Shown piece by piece: positions 52,278 through 61,407 of a stretch of DNA of 64,000 nucleotides. Every line of letters starts with the position of its first letter. Positions within the stretch are counted from its first letter, which is position 1. The position numbers and the translations under genes are program-made. This DNA comes from Flavobacterium weaverense (lineage in GTDB: Bacteria; Bacteroidota; Bacteroidia; Flavobacteriales; Flavobacteriaceae), in NCBI RefSeq assembly GCF_003688495.1, contig NZ_REFH01000007.1, positions 496,001 to 560,000 on the forward strand, read 5' to 3'. The notes under the pieces were generated by a model. The model did not search any database, was not told where the DNA came from, and saw only the letters and a list, made by a program, of their open reading frames with translations.

Positions 52278-53780
52278 ATGAAATATATAAACTCAATCAT
52301 TATTTTAGTTGCATTTTTAATTTTTTCTTCTTGTTCTGAAGAGAAGATTGATGGTACTAGTGAAGTATATGGAACAATAACTGGAAAAGTTGTTTCTGCA
52401 GATGCATTTGTACCTCTAGAAAACGTAAAAGTTTTTTCAAGTCCAACGTCGAGTACTGTTTTTACGGATGCTGAAGGAAAATTTACTATCAAAAATATTA
52501 AAATTGGAGAGTATTCTCTACAAACGCAAATGGATGGTTATCTTTCTAAATTTGAAGCAGTAACAGTTAATAAAAATTTAAATAGTGAAGTAGTATTTGA
52601 ATTAACTAAGAACACAGGAGCAAACCAACCACCATCTGCACCACTAGCTATCGCGCCATTAGATAATGCATTGGGGGAAAATTTAAGTACAAAGCTAGAG
52701 TGGAATGCTACAGATTCCAACAATGACATTCTTACTTACGAAATCACTGTTAGAAATGATAAAAATACCACAATCGCAAAATTTTCAGACATTAAGGTAA
52801 AAGAATTAGTTCTGACAAATCTATTATACGGATCTAAATATTTCTGGCAAGTATCTGTTACAGATTCTAAAAGTAAACCTGTCTTGAGTCAAGTTTTTAC
52901 ATTTTCTACTCTCGCATTTCCAACAACACGTTTTCTCATAGTTAAAAAGATAAATTCTAACAATGTGATTTTTGCTGCAAGCCAAGATAAAACGAGCTAT
53001 CAAATTACAAGTTTAGAAAATAATAGTTGGAGACCAAGAAAGAATAACCAGTCGGATAAGATTGCTTTTATTCAGTCTAACGGCGCTCAAAATCATATAT
53101 TTATTATGAATTCTGATGGTTCGAATAAAACAAAGGTTACTAATTCAGTTCCCATTGCCGGTTTTAATCCAGACTACATCGGTTTCTCGTGGAATAGTTC
53201 AGGAAACAAAATCATTTATCCAAATTTTGATAAATTATACGAAATTGGTAGTGATGGAAGTGGTTTACGAAAAATATTTCAGACTCCAAACGGGAAATTT
53301 ATATCGGAATGTGACTGGAGTAGTGATGGAACGAAAATAGCAATTAAAGTAAATGATAGTAATGGTTACAAGGCTGAAATTTATGTAATTAATTCATCCG
53401 GTGTTGTTATTTCGACTATTTTGCCTGAGCAAACTGGTGCTATTGGTGGGTTAAACTTATCGATAACAGGGAAAAAATTATTGTATACAAAAGATGTTGC
53501 TGAGTATGAAAGTTCAAATTATCGACAACTAGATACAAGAATTTTCGAATACAATTTTATTACAGCTGCGACTCTTCAAATTACAACAGAAAAAATAGGA
53601 GGTACTAATGACCTTGATGCGCGCTATTCTCCTAATGAAGCTGAGGTTATTTTTGTAAATACCTCAAATGATGGAGTTTCTGAAAAAAATATTTTAAAAA
53701 TGGAATTGTATATATCTGGAAATGCTGCTCTAAAAAGAGAAGTTTTGTTTAGCGGTAATTTTATGCCTGACTGGGAATAA
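52278..53780 (+). CDS. Curli-locus lipoprotein with CarboxypepD-like, FN3-like and TolB-like propeller domains
   Basis: 500 residues. Signal with lipobox at Cys19 (IFSSC-SEE). Domains: carboxypeptidase-regulatory-like (about 33-105, ITGKVVSADAFVPLENVKV), an FN3-like domain (about 118-210: PSAPLAIAPLDNA, YEITVRNDKNTT, YFWQVSVTDS), and a PD40/TolB-type beta-propeller (about 220-500) with blades such as DKIAFIQSNGAQNHIFIMNS, CDWSSDGTKIAIKV and ARYSPNEAEVIFV. No Proteobacterial curli locus known to me has such a gene. It follows csgG by 33 bases with a terminator only after it, so it belongs to the same transcript; a surface docking or fibre-handling role is inferred. Confidence 0.78.
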   Translation: MKYINSIIILVAFLIFSSCSEEKIDGTSEVYGTITGKVVSADAFVPLENVKVFSSPTSSTVFTDAEGKFTIKNIKIGEYSLQTQMDGYLSKFEAVTVNKNLNSEVVFELTKNTGANQPPSAPLAIAPLDNALGENLSTKLEWNATDSNNDILTYEITVRNDKNTTIAKFSDIKVKELVLTNLLYGSKYFWQVSVTDSKSKPVLSQVFTFSTLAFPTTRFLIVKKINSNNVIFAASQDKTSYQITSLENNSWRPRKNNQSDKIAFIQSNGAQNHIFIMNSDGSNKTKVTNSVPIAGFNPDYIGFSWNSSGNKIIYPNFDKLYEIGSDGSGLRKIFQTPNGKFISECDWSSDGTKIAIKVNDSNGYKAEIYVINSSGVVISTILPEQTGAIGGLNLSITGKKLLYTKDVAEYESSNYRQLDTRIFEYNFITAATLQITTEKIGGTNDLDARYSPNEAEVIFVNTSNDGVSEKNILKMELYISGNAALKREVLFSGNFMPDWE

Positions 53781-53802
53781 TATATTAAAATGTTGTAATC
53801 GA

Positions 53803-53837
53803 AATACCCTTGCTATACAGTTCGGGTATTTTTTTTA
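53803..53837 (+). terminator. Terminator of the curli locus
   Basis: Stem AATACCC / GGGTATT with a 14-base loop (53803-53830) followed by eight T. Confidence 0.85.
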
Positions 53838-53907
53838 GCTTTTATTTTTGCTTGAAATCAACGTAAAGTCTTCCTAAAAGACCATAGGCAAAACCCAAAA
53901 AAATAAT

Positions 53908-53915
53908 TATCTTTG
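53908..53915 (+). promoter_or_regulatory. purM promoter -7 element
   Basis: TATCTTTG, exact TAnnTTTG, 44 bases before the ATG; no clear TTG at the expected place. Confidence 0.5.
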
Positions 53916-53959
53916 CCCAACAACTACATGCCTAAAATAAGGCTTTACAACTACAATAC

Positions 53960-55138
53960 ATGAGTTCAGATACTTCAAAAAGATATGCGCTTCGCGGTGT
54001 TTCAGCAGCGAAAGAAGATGTTCATAATGCTATAAAAAATATTGATAAAGGATTGTTTCCACAAGCGTTCTGTAAAATTGTGCCAGATTATTTAACTGGT
54101 GATGAAGATTATTGCTTAATAATGCATGCAGATGGTGCAGGAACAAAATCCTCCTTAGCATATATGTATTGGAGGGAAACAGGCGACATATCAGTTTGGA
54201 AAGGAATTGCTCAAGACGCATTAATTATGAATATTGATGATTTATTGTGTGTTGGTGCAACCGACAATATTTTACTTTCATCAACTATTGGTAGAAATAA
54301 AAATCTAATTCCTGGTGAAGTTCTTTCGGCTATTATTAATGGAACTGAAGAGCTAATTCAAGAGTTGGATACATTTGGAGTTACTATTCACTCTACTGGT
54401 GGAGAAACTGCAGATGTGGGCGATATTGTAAGAACAATTATTGTTGATTCCACAGTGACTGCTCGTATGAAACGTAGTAAAGTAATAGACAACGCTAATA
54501 TTAAAGCTGGAGATGTAATTGTAGGATTGGCCTCTTTTGGTCAGGCTACATACGAAAAGAGTTATAATGGCGGAATGGGTAGTAACGGACTTACATCAGC
54601 GAGACATGATGTTTTTGAGAAGTATTTAGCAACTAAATATCCTGAAAGCTTTGATGCAGCGGTTCCAGAAGATTTAATTTATTCAGGCCAAGTAAAATTG
54701 ACTGATAAAGTTGAAAATTCTCCAATCGACGCAGGACAACTTGTTCTTTCTCCAACAAGGACGTATGCTCCAATCATTAAGAAAATTTTAGATAAATATA
54801 CATCTAGTGATATTCATGGAATGGTTCATTGCAGTGGTGGAGCGCAAACTAAAATTTTACATTTTGTAGAAAATTTACATATCATAAAAGATAATTTATT
54901 TCCAGTACCACCTTTATTTCAATTGATACAAGAGCAATCCAAAACGGATTGGAAAGAAATGTATCAGGTTTTTAATTGCGGACATAGAATGGAAATTTAC
55001 GTTCCAGAAAATATAGCTGAGGATATTATTGCCATCTCTAAGTCATTTAATGTTGATGCGCAAATCGTTGGTAGAGTATTAGAATCAGAAAGTAAAAAAT
55101 TAACGATTACCAGCGAATACGGAACTTTCGAATATTAA
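53960..55138 (+). CDS. purM: Phosphoribosylformylglycinamidine cyclo-ligase (AIR synthase)
   Basis: 392 residues, PurM superfamily (AIRS and AIRS_C domains), of the longer Bacteroidota type. Features: MHADGAGTKSSLAYMY, KGIAQDALIMNIDDLLCVGA (ATP/Mg site), STGGETADVGDIVRT, KAGDVIVGLASFGQ, GSNGLTSARHD and the C-terminal GMVHCSGGAQTKILHF and FNCGHRMEIYVP. It converts FGAM to AIR in purine synthesis. Other PurM-fold enzymes (PurL, SelD, HypE) lack the order of these motifs. Followed by a small gene 62 bases downstream on the same strand. Confidence 0.88.
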   Translation: MSSDTSKRYALRGVSAAKEDVHNAIKNIDKGLFPQAFCKIVPDYLTGDEDYCLIMHADGAGTKSSLAYMYWRETGDISVWKGIAQDALIMNIDDLLCVGATDNILLSSTIGRNKNLIPGEVLSAIINGTEELIQELDTFGVTIHSTGGETADVGDIVRTIIVDSTVTARMKRSKVIDNANIKAGDVIVGLASFGQATYEKSYNGGMGSNGLTSARHDVFEKYLATKYPESFDAAVPEDLIYSGQVKLTDKVENSPIDAGQLVLSPTRTYAPIIKKILDKYTSSDIHGMVHCSGGAQTKILHFVENLHIIKDNLFPVPPLFQLIQEQSKTDWKEMYQVFNCGHRMEIYVPENIAEDIIAISKSFNVDAQIVGRVLESESKKLTITSEYGTFEY

Positions 55139-55200
55139 TTAATTTATTGCTGATAGATAAATTTTAAATCTTTCTAATCACAATATTCAACTATTTTAAA

Positions 55201-55560
55201 ATGTACGAATTACTTTTTTGGAATTACATTGACGAAGTTTATTTAAACCATCATGAAGTCTATGAGGCTATAAGTGAGGAGGAATTAGAAATTGATGGAT
55301 TGGAACAACTTCCTGTTCAAGTCATTTTAAATAGAATAGCTTCTGTATTCTCAAAATGGGAAAAAGTAGATGATAGAAGTTGGAAAAACACTGATGGAGT
55401 TGGCGCTTTCCATATTCGGACTACGCCACAGAGCATAAAAATTGACTGCTATGGAACGGAAGGAAAGACTATGGATAGTCTTGTTAGTATAATGGAGGAA
55501 TTTAAATGTCCGCTTTACGATCCTCAAGTGCCACAACGTTACGATGAAATGGCTGATTAA
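55201..55560 (+). CDS. Conserved small cytoplasmic protein, function unknown
   Basis: 119 residues, acidic, no signal peptide. Sequence MYELLFWNYIDEVYLNHHEVYEAI, then IRTTPQSIKIDCYGTEGKTMDSLVSI, ending YDPQVPQRYDEMAD. I recognise no domain. Being 62 bases after purM with no terminator between and a long terminator after it, it is probably co-transcribed with purM. Confidence 0.7.
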   Translation: MYELLFWNYIDEVYLNHHEVYEAISEEELEIDGLEQLPVQVILNRIASVFSKWEKVDDRSWKNTDGVGAFHIRTTPQSIKIDCYGTEGKTMDSLVSIMEEFKCPLYDPQVPQRYDEMAD

Positions 55561-55622
55561 CAATGCTCATAGTTAATTAAGTATTTCATTAAAAGCCTTT
55601 TATAAAAAAGAAATTCGTCTAA

Positions 55623-55672
55623 ATACTAAAATAGCTACTATCGATATTTCGGTAGTAGCTATTTTAGTATAA
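55623..55672. terminator. Bidirectional terminator
   Basis: An 18-bp perfect stem (55623-55640 with 55653-55670, core AAAATAGCTACTA), extended by four more pairs including one G-T. Terminates the purM unit; it is 155 bases from the M16 peptidase stop on the other strand. Confidence 0.88.
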
Positions 55673-55826
55673 ACAAGATTATCATTTGTAATCTTAGATT
55701 TTTTATTTGATGTGCAAGTTTACTGAAATTCTATTAGTGTGTAAACATTACTTAAATAAAGGGAAAATTTGTGCCTTTCCATCTTATCGAAAAAAAAGCA
55801 CAAACTAGATCTTCCAAAATGAATTT

Positions 55827-58655
55827 CTATTTCACCACTGATTCATTTAAAAGTATAGGTTTTCCAAATCCTATTTGTTCTAACTTCTTCAATTGTGTTT
55901 CGGCATCGCCAATTATTAAATAAATCATCTTCTCAGCATTTAAATACTTTTCTGAAAGTTTTTGAACGTCATTAATTTCAATGCTCTTTACAATATCTTC
56001 TTGTTGTTTAGCGTAATCGTTAGCATAATTATAATTGCTAATTTCATATAACATTCCAAGCTTAGCACCTAATGTTTCAAAGGCTCTTGCGTTACTTTTT
56101 ATTAAATATCCTTTTGTTACTGCAAGATCATTTTCATTGTAGTTTTTACCGTAATTATTTACTATTTCCTTGATTAAACTAACTGCTTCAAAAGTTATGT
56201 TAGATCGTACTCCGCTACCAATTACAAATGGCCCTTTGTTAGTAGAACCTGAAAAAGAAGAATTAATTCCATAAGTATATCCTTTACCTTCACGCAGCTG
56301 CTGTGTTAATTGTGAGGCAAAACCACCACCACCTAAACGATAATTCATGATTTCTGCTTTGTAAAAGTCACTATCAGTAGCTGATAGAGCAGGATAGCCA
56401 ATTCTTATAACTGACTGCTTGGCGCCAGGAACATCATAAAAGTATATTTTTGATTGTGTTATCGCATCTGGAACCGGTACTTGAGGAAGCATTACTTTTT
56501 TAGAATTCCAACTTTTATTTAAGCTAGCTAAAGATCGCTCAACTTCTTTTTGAGATACAGCACCTACAATTTGAAAAATTGAAACTGATGGAGAACTATT
56601 CAACGCGTAATAATTTTTTAGATCAGCTATAGATATATTTTCTAATGTATTTTCATCACCAATTCTATTTTGAGATAATATCGACTCTTTACCGTAAATA
56701 AGTTTTTTAAACTCATTTCTGGCAATACTATTAGGATCTGCTTTTTGCTGTTGAATTTGGCTTAAAGTACTTTGCTTAATTAAATTAAATTCGTTCAAAT
56801 CCCATCGTGGTTGTAATACTATTTCCTCCACTAATGCTATTGTAGCGCTGTAGTTCTTTGCAAGTGAACTTCCAGCAATAAATATTCCTTCATCAGTCGC
56901 GTAAGCTCTAATTGTTGCGCCAAGACTTTCAATAGCGTTTTCAAGTTGCTCTGGTGTTTTATTTTTTGTTCCTTTTGTGAGTAGCTCTGCTAACATTGTT
57001 GAAACTCCTATTTTATCTTTCGTTTCTAAACGCATTCCGCCTTTTATTTGAAGTAAAAATTGCACTAGCGGAACCTCATGATTTTCAATTCCTATTGCTT
57101 TCAAACCAGAGGCTGAATTGTTTTTCCATACTGTTGGAAGTTTTACATCTGGGCTTTCGCCGTAAGCTGGTTCGATCGAGCGGTCAAATGTTGAAGGTGT
57201 TTTTTGATATGTTGCTGCAATACTTGCGTCAAAGTCATCTTCTTTACCCTCAACAATTTTTTCTTCAACTACAGTTGCTAATGTTGAACCTTTTAAAACT
57301 AAATCTGACTGACCTTTTGGAACGAAGCTTGTCGCAATAAAATGTTTTCCTTTAATATATTTCTCGTAAACTCGCATAACGTCCTTAGTAGTTACGGCAA
57401 GAATATTTTTTACATCTTGATCGATAAATCCTGGATCTCCCGCAAAAATTTCATATTGAGCTAATTGAAATCCCTTACCTAAAACACTTGACAAGTTGGT
57501 ATAAAAGGCAGTTTCTTGGCCCGCTTTGATTCTACTTAAATCTTTTTCTGAAATTCCTTTTAGTTCGAAGTCTTTGAATGCTTGATCGATTCCACTCAGT
57601 ACCTCATTTAAATTTACCTTTTCAAATGCTGTCACGCTCAACATATATTGTCCAGCGATTTCTGAATTATATTGGTAAAGATCTACTGCGTCAGTTATTT
57701 TTTTATCTTCAACTAAAGATTTGTAAAGCGGCGCCTTTTTACCTTTAGCTAAATAAGATGCTAGAACTTCCAATGCATAACTATCAGGATGGTATTCGTA
57801 AACAGAAGGCCAAGTCAATGTAAGTTGCGGTAAACGTGCAAAATTATCCTCGTAATAGAATTTCTTAGTTTCTTTTAAGGAAACAGCTTGTTTTTCCATT
57901 TTTGGAATTTCGCCACCTCTTTTTATTTCGCCAAAGTATTTTTCAACCCAAATTTTAGTTTGATTGACATCAAAATCACCAGCGATTGTCAATGTCACGT
58001 TGTTTGGAACATACCAGCGATTATAAAAACTTTTTACATCTTCTAGCGTTGCGTTTTGTAAATCTTCTAAAGATCCTATCACATCCCAGTTATATGGATG
58101 CGTTTGAGGATATAAATTTTTAGATATTACTGAAAAAGTATGCCCGTACGGCTTGTTGTCATAGCTCTGTCTTTTTTCATTTTTAACGACTTGTTTCTCT
58201 TTCGCTAAAACGGGTTCAGTAACTGTGTTAATGAAGTAGCCTAATTTGTCTGCCTCCGCCCATATCATTTTCTCTAGAGCATCTTTAGGAACTGTTTGGA
58301 AATAATTAGTCCTGTCTCTGCTTGTAGAACCATTTGCCCCTTCGCCACCAATACGAGCACTCATCTTATCTAATCCACCTTTACCTAAATTCTCTGATTC
58401 TAGAAATAGTAAATGTTCAAATAGATGTGCAAATCCCGTTCTTCCCACTTTTTCTCTTGCTGACCCTACGTGACTTGTTAAAGCTACTGCTACAACTGGA
58501 TCTGATTTATCAACGTGCAAAATGACTTGCAAACCATTATTTAAAGTAAATTTTTCATATTCTACTTTAAATTCTTTTGATTTCTCGTTTTGAGAATAGA
58601 GAGCGAATGAAGCAAAAAACGATAGATAGAGGAGGAGTAATTGGTTAATTTTCAT
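55827..58655 (-). CDS. M16 family (insulinase-type) zinc metalloprotease
   Basis: 942 residues: two M16 halves in one chain. Signal peptide (ALYSQ-NEK). The N-terminal half has the inverted zinc motif HLFEH (His77, Glu80, His81) and the third ligand expected in the KEKQVVKNEKRQSY region; the C-terminal half (from about 500) lacks the motif but has the R/Y-containing LGGGGFASQLTQQLREGKGYTYG segment. Such periplasmic enzymes degrade peptides in a closed chamber. It stands alone on the minus strand with ~270 bases of AT-rich, gene-free sequence downstream. Confidence 0.92.
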   Translation of the reverse strand: MKINQLLLLYLSFFASFALYSQNEKSKEFKVEYEKFTLNNGLQVILHVDKSDPVVAVALTSHVGSAREKVGRTGFAHLFEHLLFLESENLGKGGLDKMSARIGGEGANGSTSRDRTNYFQTVPKDALEKMIWAEADKLGYFINTVTEPVLAKEKQVVKNEKRQSYDNKPYGHTFSVISKNLYPQTHPYNWDVIGSLEDLQNATLEDVKSFYNRWYVPNNVTLTIAGDFDVNQTKIWVEKYFGEIKRGGEIPKMEKQAVSLKETKKFYYEDNFARLPQLTLTWPSVYEYHPDSYALEVLASYLAKGKKAPLYKSLVEDKKITDAVDLYQYNSEIAGQYMLSVTAFEKVNLNEVLSGIDQAFKDFELKGISEKDLSRIKAGQETAFYTNLSSVLGKGFQLAQYEIFAGDPGFIDQDVKNILAVTTKDVMRVYEKYIKGKHFIATSFVPKGQSDLVLKGSTLATVVEEKIVEGKEDDFDASIAATYQKTPSTFDRSIEPAYGESPDVKLPTVWKNNSASGLKAIGIENHEVPLVQFLLQIKGGMRLETKDKIGVSTMLAELLTKGTKNKTPEQLENAIESLGATIRAYATDEGIFIAGSSLAKNYSATIALVEEIVLQPRWDLNEFNLIKQSTLSQIQQQKADPNSIARNEFKKLIYGKESILSQNRIGDENTLENISIADLKNYYALNSSPSVSIFQIVGAVSQKEVERSLASLNKSWNSKKVMLPQVPVPDAITQSKIYFYDVPGAKQSVIRIGYPALSATDSDFYKAEIMNYRLGGGGFASQLTQQLREGKGYTYGINSSFSGSTNKGPFVIGSGVRSNITFEAVSLIKEIVNNYGKNYNENDLAVTKGYLIKSNARAFETLGAKLGMLYEISNYNYANDYAKQQEDIVKSIEINDVQKLSEKYLNAEKMIYLIIGDAETQLKKLEQIGFGKPILLNESVVK

Positions 58656-58837
58656 AGTGTTTGATTATGGTCAGTAATATTTTTTTGAAGCATCTAATGT
58701 ATGAAAAAATAATAATTTTACAGTTGAGTACCTACAGAATTCTTAAATGTAATTAGCAAAATTCTTAGCAGTTTATCCAGTTGATAATTTTAAAAAAGAA
58801 CAGGATTTTCGATAAGAGACAAATGTGTATTTAATAT

Positions 58838-58845
58838 TATATTTG
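58838..58845 (+). promoter_or_regulatory. Promoter -7 element of the GNAT gene
   Basis: TATATTTG, exact TAnnTTTG, 34 bases before the ATG. Confidence 0.5.
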
Positions 58846-58879
58846 AATTAATTTTTTACATTAACAAAATAGAGATAAT

Positions 58880-59482
58880 ATGGATTTTGATTTTAGCCAA
58901 GATTTAATCCTTGAAGACGAAAAACTTTTACTTAGATCTTTAAAGATTTCAGATGTTGAAAATTTAATCGAGTTTTCTATCAACGAACCTGAAATTTGGG
59001 AATATTCTCCAATTGGTGCAGAGGGAAGGGAAAACTTAGAAAAATACATCCAAAATGCTTTGAAAGGAAGAGAAGATAAAATGCAATTTCCTTTTATTGT
59101 TTTCGATAAAGTGAAAGGAAAATATGCTGGTAGCACTCGTTTCTATGATATTAACATCCCTTTTAAAACGTTGCAGCTAGGATACACTTGGTACGGAAAA
59201 GAGTTTAGAGGTACGGGCATCAACAAACATTGCAAATTTTTGTTGTTGCAATATGCTTTTGAAAAAATGCAGATGGAGCGGGTTGAATTCCGTGCTGATA
59301 ATGCCAACAAAAGGAGTATTGCTGCAATGATTAGTATAGGTTGTAAAGTTGAAGGTGTGCTAAGAAGTCACATGCCAACTGCAAAGAACGGAATAAGAAG
59401 AGATAGTATTATTCTAAGTATTTTAAAAGAAGAATGGTTTTTAGAAGTTAAAGAGAACCTTAGAAAAAAATTGCTTTTATAA
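58880..59482 (+). CDS. GNAT-family N-acetyltransferase (RimJ/RimL-like)
   Basis: 200 residues. The RimJ-type fold: LILEDEKLLLRSLKISDVENL at the N-terminus, LGYTWYGKEFRGTGINKHCK (acetyl-CoA pyrophosphate loop R-G-T-G), RVEFRADNANKRSIAAMISIG and GVLRSHMP near the C-terminus. The family acetylates N-terminal amino groups of proteins or small molecules; the substrate is unknown. Single gene with its own -7 element. Confidence 0.87.
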   Translation: MDFDFSQDLILEDEKLLLRSLKISDVENLIEFSINEPEIWEYSPIGAEGRENLEKYIQNALKGREDKMQFPFIVFDKVKGKYAGSTRFYDINIPFKTLQLGYTWYGKEFRGTGINKHCKFLLLQYAFEKMQMERVEFRADNANKRSIAAMISIGCKVEGVLRSHMPTAKNGIRRDSIILSILKEEWFLEVKENLRKKLLL

Positions 59483-59616
59483 AATTTCTCGTGAAATCGC
59501 GCAAGTAAGTGTTCCTTTTACTTCTAATCGATTCTTCGGTTGTCAATAAATTATTAAAGAAAAAATATAGCACACAATGCAAAAATCTTCCCGAACTTTG
59601 CATAAAATAAAAGAAT

Positions 59617-60060
59617 ATGAAAATAAATCCAAAGAACGGAATTGACAAGCTCATTTTCGGTATGAAAGAAAATGACGTTATTGCTATTTATGGCAAACCA
59701 GATAGAAATTATAAAGACGAAGATGATAATGTGATCTTTGCTTATAATAAATTGAAAGTTAGATTAACTTTCTATGTTGAGGAAGAATTCAAATTAGGTT
59801 ATATTGTAGCCTCAAGGAAGGATTTAGAACTTTTTGGAAATAAAATTATTGATAGAAAAATCAGTGATGTCAAAAAAGATTTGACTGCTAAATCAATTAC
59901 GAAGTTCACTCAAGAAGAATTTGACACTTTTGAAAATTACTTTAATGAAGAAAACTGGATCATTTTTCAAACGGAGTTCGACGAAGTTGTCAAATTTGAA
60001 ATAGGAGCAATCATAAATCAAAAAGACGAATTCGACTGGAAGTTTCCTGCTAAGAAATAA
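59617..60060 (+). CDS. Conserved hypothetical protein
   Basis: 147 residues, cytoplasmic, no signal peptide. It starts MKINPKNGIDKLIFGMKEND, then VIAIYGKPDRNYKDEDDN, an arrangement resembling the start of SmpA/BamE-like or YtkA-like folds (G-M-K-x-x-D-V-x-x-x-Y-G-K-P) where a turn precedes a short strand. Later KVRLTFYVEEEFKLGYIVAS and NWIIFQTEFDEVVKFEIGA. No function can be assigned. Converges with the peptidyl-prolyl isomerase gene and shares a terminator. Confidence 0.7.
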   Translation: MKINPKNGIDKLIFGMKENDVIAIYGKPDRNYKDEDDNVIFAYNKLKVRLTFYVEEEFKLGYIVASRKDLELFGNKIIDRKISDVKKDLTAKSITKFTQEEFDTFENYFNEENWIIFQTEFDEVVKFEIGAIINQKDEFDWKFPAKK

Positions 60061-60078
60061 CAAGATTGCATAAAATAA

Positions 60079-60113
60079 AGAAACCCGATAGCTATCAAAC
60101 TATCGGGTTTCTT
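60079..60113. terminator. Bidirectional terminator
   Basis: Stem GAAACCCGATAG / CTATCGGGTTTC (60080-60111) with an eight-base loop, between convergent stops at 60060 and 60135. Confidence 0.9.
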
Positions 60114-60134
60114 CGTTAAATATTCTATTATTTA

Positions 60135-61373
60135 TTATTTTGTAGCGGGTTGTTTTTCAAACATTTCTAGTTCGAATACTAAGTTTGTATTTGGTGGGAT
60201 AACGTCTCCAGCTCCGCGTTCGCCATAAGCTAAACTAGACGGAAGAAATGCTACTACTTTATCTCCGTAAGACATAAGAGATAGTGCTTCTATAAATCCG
60301 GGAATCATTCCATCTTTTTTACCTGCTTCAAAAGGAAAAGCTTGGTATCCATTCTGCATCGCTCTGTTAGCGTCAAATTTTCCGTATTCTTTAGAGACAA
60401 CTTCGTAACTACTGTCAAATAATGTTCCATCCTCAAAATATCCTGCATAGTGGAAGAAGAAAGTACTTTTATCAGCAGGCTTAGTATCAGTTCCTTTTTT
60501 AACTATCTTATAAATTAATCCTGAAGGAGTTGTAGTTGCGCTAGATTTAACTTCAGCTAAATACTTAACTTTTGCAACTGCAACGGGACCGTATTTTGCT
60601 AAATATTCTTTTTTAGCTTCTGCTTGTAAAGCAGCTTGTTTTGCTTTGCTTTCAGCAACTGCTAAATCTTGCTTCATTTGTTCTACTGATTTTGTACTAA
60701 AATAATCAGTAAATACTTTAGCGGCATCAAATTTTTGGGCTAAAACGCCTTTTTTAGAGATAATTACTTTTGTAATTACGTCGTCTTTAACAATTGTGTT
60801 TACAACATTCATCCCCTTAGTTACATGACCAAAAACAGTGTGTTTTCCGTCTAACCATGGTGTTGCTTTATGCGTTATAAAAAACTGACTTCCATTAGTA
60901 GTTGGTCCAGAATTAGCCATAGATAGAATCCCAGCACTACTATGTTTTAAATCTGTAAATTCATCTTTAAAAGAGTATCCAGGTCCCCCAGATCCATTTC
61001 CAGAAGGATCTCCTCCTTGAATCATAAAGTCATTTATTACACGGTGAAATTTTAAACCGTCGTAAAATGGTTTTCCTTTTAATTTTTCATCTTTAACAAA
61101 TGTGTTGTTACCTTCTGCTAATGCTATAAAGTTAGCTACAGTAATTGGAGCTTTCTGATATTCTAATTGAATAGTAATGTCACCCTTATTTGTTGATATA
61201 GTTGCAAAAATTCCTTCAGTTACAACGGCAGTTCTAGCAATTGGCGCTACTGCTTTTTTTACAGTTGCTTTTACTGCAGTCGCAGGTTTTTTAGCAGTAA
61301 CAGTTTTCTTGATCGTTTGCGAATGAACGCTTAACACTCCTAAAAACAATAAAAACAGAATTTTAAATTTCAT
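60135..61373 (-). CDS. Exported cyclophilin-FKBP double peptidyl-prolyl isomerase
   Basis: 412 residues. Signal peptide (MKFKILFLLFLGVLSVHSQ), a Lys/Ala/Thr-rich spacer (about 20-50), a cyclophilin domain (about 55-215: FHRVINDFMIQGGDPSGNGS, NSGPTTNGSQFFITHKATPW, LDGKHTVFGHV), a helical linker, and an FKBP domain (about 280-410: HYAGYFEDGTLFDSSYE, FPFEAGKKDGMIPGFIEAL, YGERGAGDVIPPNTNLVFEL). Both active sites look intact. It assists folding of exported proteins. It is the last gene of the leftward operon DHH-gldI-isomerase-isomerase and a tandem paralogue of the gene at 61408. Confidence 0.9.
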   Translation of the reverse strand: MKFKILFLLFLGVLSVHSQTIKKTVTAKKPATAVKATVKKAVAPIARTAVVTEGIFATISTNKGDITIQLEYQKAPITVANFIALAEGNNTFVKDEKLKGKPFYDGLKFHRVINDFMIQGGDPSGNGSGGPGYSFKDEFTDLKHSSAGILSMANSGPTTNGSQFFITHKATPWLDGKHTVFGHVTKGMNVVNTIVKDDVITKVIISKKGVLAQKFDAAKVFTDYFSTKSVEQMKQDLAVAESKAKQAALQAEAKKEYLAKYGPVAVAKVKYLAEVKSSATTTPSGLIYKIVKKGTDTKPADKSTFFFHYAGYFEDGTLFDSSYEVVSKEYGKFDANRAMQNGYQAFPFEAGKKDGMIPGFIEALSLMSYGDKVVAFLPSSLAYGERGAGDVIPPNTNLVFELEMFEKQPATK

Positions 61374-61407
61374 TTTCTAATTTATTTAAGTTGTAACTTT
61401 TTAAATA

